A DNA stretch of 64,000 nt from an uncultured Dehalococcoidia bacterium (GTDB taxonomy: Bacteria; Chloroflexota; Dehalococcoidia; Lucifugimonadales; UBA1123), in contig OY282441.1 of NCBI GenBank assembly GCA_958296105.1, forward strand, positions 1,523,800-1,587,799, in the 5' to 3' direction. Below the pieces are notes generated by a model. The model made no database searches. It was not told where the DNA came from and saw nothing but the letters and a program-made list of their open reading frames with translations. The position numbers and the translations under genes were made by a program. Of the stretch, positions 62,834-64,000 are shown piece after piece (position 1 is the first letter of the stretch; the number at the start of each line of letters is the position of its first letter).

Positions 62834-63859
62834 ATGGGCAGACCATACGGACTTCTCAGAGCCGGCTATCCGTACCTGAAAACTCTGGGGATGCGCAGGA
62901 TAACCAACTTCCCGCTCGACATCGCCATAGGTGACGAAGGGCGGCTGTACATCCTCTGTCGCAACGACGGCGCGGCGCTAATCCGAGTGTGGTCGATAGA
63001 CGACGCCGAGCGGCTGACTGACGACCTCGTGGGCATCGGCTCCTACGGCAGCGGAGAGGGTCAGTACACGTGGCCTGTCAACATCATCCGAGACGCGGAC
63101 GAGAACCTGTACGTGTCGGATGAGGCGCTGCACCGCATCGTGTCATTCAGCAGGGAGGGCGAGTACATCGGCAGCTGGGGCGAGGCGGGCGAGGCCGAAG
63201 GGCAGCTGAACGGGCCGGCGGGCATCGCCTTCGACGCGGATGAGAACATGCTGGTCGTGGATTCGCTCAACCACCGCGTTCAGAAGTTCAGCAGGGAGGG
63301 CGAGTTCATCGGCGGCTGGGGTTCGTTCGGGGACGGTCCCGGCGAGTTCGACATGCCATGGGGCGTCACGGTGGACGAGCTTGGCTATGTGTACGTGGTC
63401 GACTGGCGCAACGACCGAGTTCAGAAGTTCGACTCGGACGGTGAGTTCGTCTTCGAGATCGGATCCTCCGGCGACGGGCCTGGCGAGTTGAACAGGCCTG
63501 CCGGCGTGGCGGTGGACAGGTTCGGCGACATCTACGTTGCCGATACGGGCAACAACCGAGTCCAGCTGTTCAACGAACATGGAAGATACGTGCAGCGATT
63601 CATCGGCGACTCCACCCTGTCGAGGGTCGCGCGCGACTACATGCTGACCAATGCCTACCCCAACCGCCTGCGAGACATGGCAGACCTGGAGGGAGAGAAG
63701 CGGCTGCGCGCGCCCAAGAACGTGCGCGTAGACGACGACCTGATGTTCGTGCCGGACTATCGCTCGTACCGTGTGCAGGTGTACAAGAACGAAGCCATCC
63801 CGCTGGACGAGCATCAGATATCCGAGCCTCTGCGGGCGCCCACGCTGGCTACGGTGTAG
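62834..63859 (+). CDS. NHL-repeat beta-propeller protein
   Basis: The 341 aa protein has about five or six NHL blades, for example LNGPAGIAFDADENMLVVDSLNHRVQKF, FDMPWGVTVDELGYVYVVDWRNDRVQKF and LNRPAGVAVDRFGDIYVADTGNNRVQLF. No signal peptide or catalytic residues of the peptidylamidoglycolate-lyase type are obvious. The ATG at 62834 has GAGGTG six bases upstream; a GTG at 62825 is less likely. It may work with the DUF1800/DUF1501 pair. Confidence 0.9.
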   Translation: MGRPYGLLRAGYPYLKTLGMRRITNFPLDIAIGDEGRLYILCRNDGAALIRVWSIDDAERLTDDLVGIGSYGSGEGQYTWPVNIIRDADENLYVSDEALHRIVSFSREGEYIGSWGEAGEAEGQLNGPAGIAFDADENMLVVDSLNHRVQKFSREGEFIGGWGSFGDGPGEFDMPWGVTVDELGYVYVVDWRNDRVQKFDSDGEFVFEIGSSGDGPGELNRPAGVAVDRFGDIYVADTGNNRVQLFNEHGRYVQRFIGDSTLSRVARDYMLTNAYPNRLRDMADLEGEKRLRAPKNVRVDDDLMFVPDYRSYRVQVYKNEAIPLDEHQISEPLRAPTLATV

Positions 63860-63901
63860 AGAGGGCGGGCGGCTGGGTAGTGTAAACTATCTTGTATTCG
63901 A

Positions 63902-63967
63902 TTGACAGAGTAAACCTTGACAGGGTAAATTCAATTGATAGGGTAAACCTTGACAGGGTAAACAGAA
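63902..63967. repeat. 33-bp tandem repeat of TTGACAGGGTAAA elements
   Basis: Two 33-base units (63902-63934, 63935-63967) each contain two TTGA(C/T)AG(A/G)GTAAA elements, giving four in total. Each TTGACA resembles a -35 box, but no matching -10 at 17 bases was found. It follows the NHL gene, and the last ~30 bases of the window show nothing else. Confidence 0.8.
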
Positions 63968-64000
63968 AGATCGAACGAGCATTGCCATGCCGCGCCGCAG

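Overview
The window is GC-rich, gene-dense bacterial chromosome with no rRNA, tRNA, CRISPR array, insertion sequence or recognisable phage gene. The content points to Chloroflexota, most likely a SAR202/Dehalococcoidia-type lineage. The evidence is lipoproteins with long VEVEK-type repeat tracts after the lipobox, a gatC-gatA pair, tig-clpP-clpX, and a catabolic set rich in luciferase-like (LLM) oxidoreductases, short-chain dehydrogenases (SDRs), CaiB/BaiF CoA-transferases and enolase-superfamily proteins. This assignment is inferred from gene content, not from a marker-gene tree.

Layout. 1-2173: gatA (cut by the window edge) and gatC, an aspartate dehydrogenase, and a CinA-C-like protein. 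2237-9322: a minus-strand catabolic block. A DNA methyltransferase and a restriction-enzyme-like gene share a promoter with enoyl-CoA hydratase and two CaiB genes, all joined by ATGA overlaps; two MFE-2-like SDRs follow. 9385-15841: an LLM oxidoreductase, a rare fusion of a UPF0718-like permease to an FG-GAP/UnbV beta-propeller, and a peptide-type binding lipoprotein with its promoter. 15877-16250: four ~100-bp repeats. 16367-19497: dnaJ, prmA and a hypothetical gene. 19574-22523: der, plsY, gpsA. 22651-25569: deaminase, queuosine-precursor transporter, LLM oxidoreductase, second CinA-C-like gene. 25590-33058: hot-dog dehydratase pair, PHP protein, SDR, and an M16 peptidase / small ORF / NMT1-like protein / flavin reductase run.

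33192-44714: CvpA, HNH protein, sulfite/nitrite reductase, tig-clpP-clpX, an ABC exporter, a rhomboid protease and a receiver-only regulator. 44765-49343: a 65-bp tandem repeat at the 3' end of a NarL-type regulator, comEC and a P450. 49486-55849: an enolase-family remnant, LLM oxidoreductase, frameshifted SDR, and a complete glycine-betaine-type ABC transporter. 55982-59750: comEA, gamma-glutamyltransferase and an enolase-superfamily protein. 59863-63967: a long inverted repeat, a DUF1800-DUF1501 pair, an NHL-repeat protein and a tandem repeat.

Main observations. (1) The block at 2237-7446 looks like a CoA-dependent beta-oxidation module built from paralogue pairs. One SDR has YxxxK and the other YxxxS; one CaiB has the catalytic-position Asp and the other Gln. 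This resembles the heteromeric enzymes of the anaerobic toluene (bbs) pathway. (2) A restriction-modification pair is translationally chained to that module. (3) A permease is fused to a calcium-site-rich propeller. (4) Several enzymes have substitutions at expected catalytic or ligand positions. (5) Several intergenic regions carry short tandem duplications, one of which copies the end of a gene.
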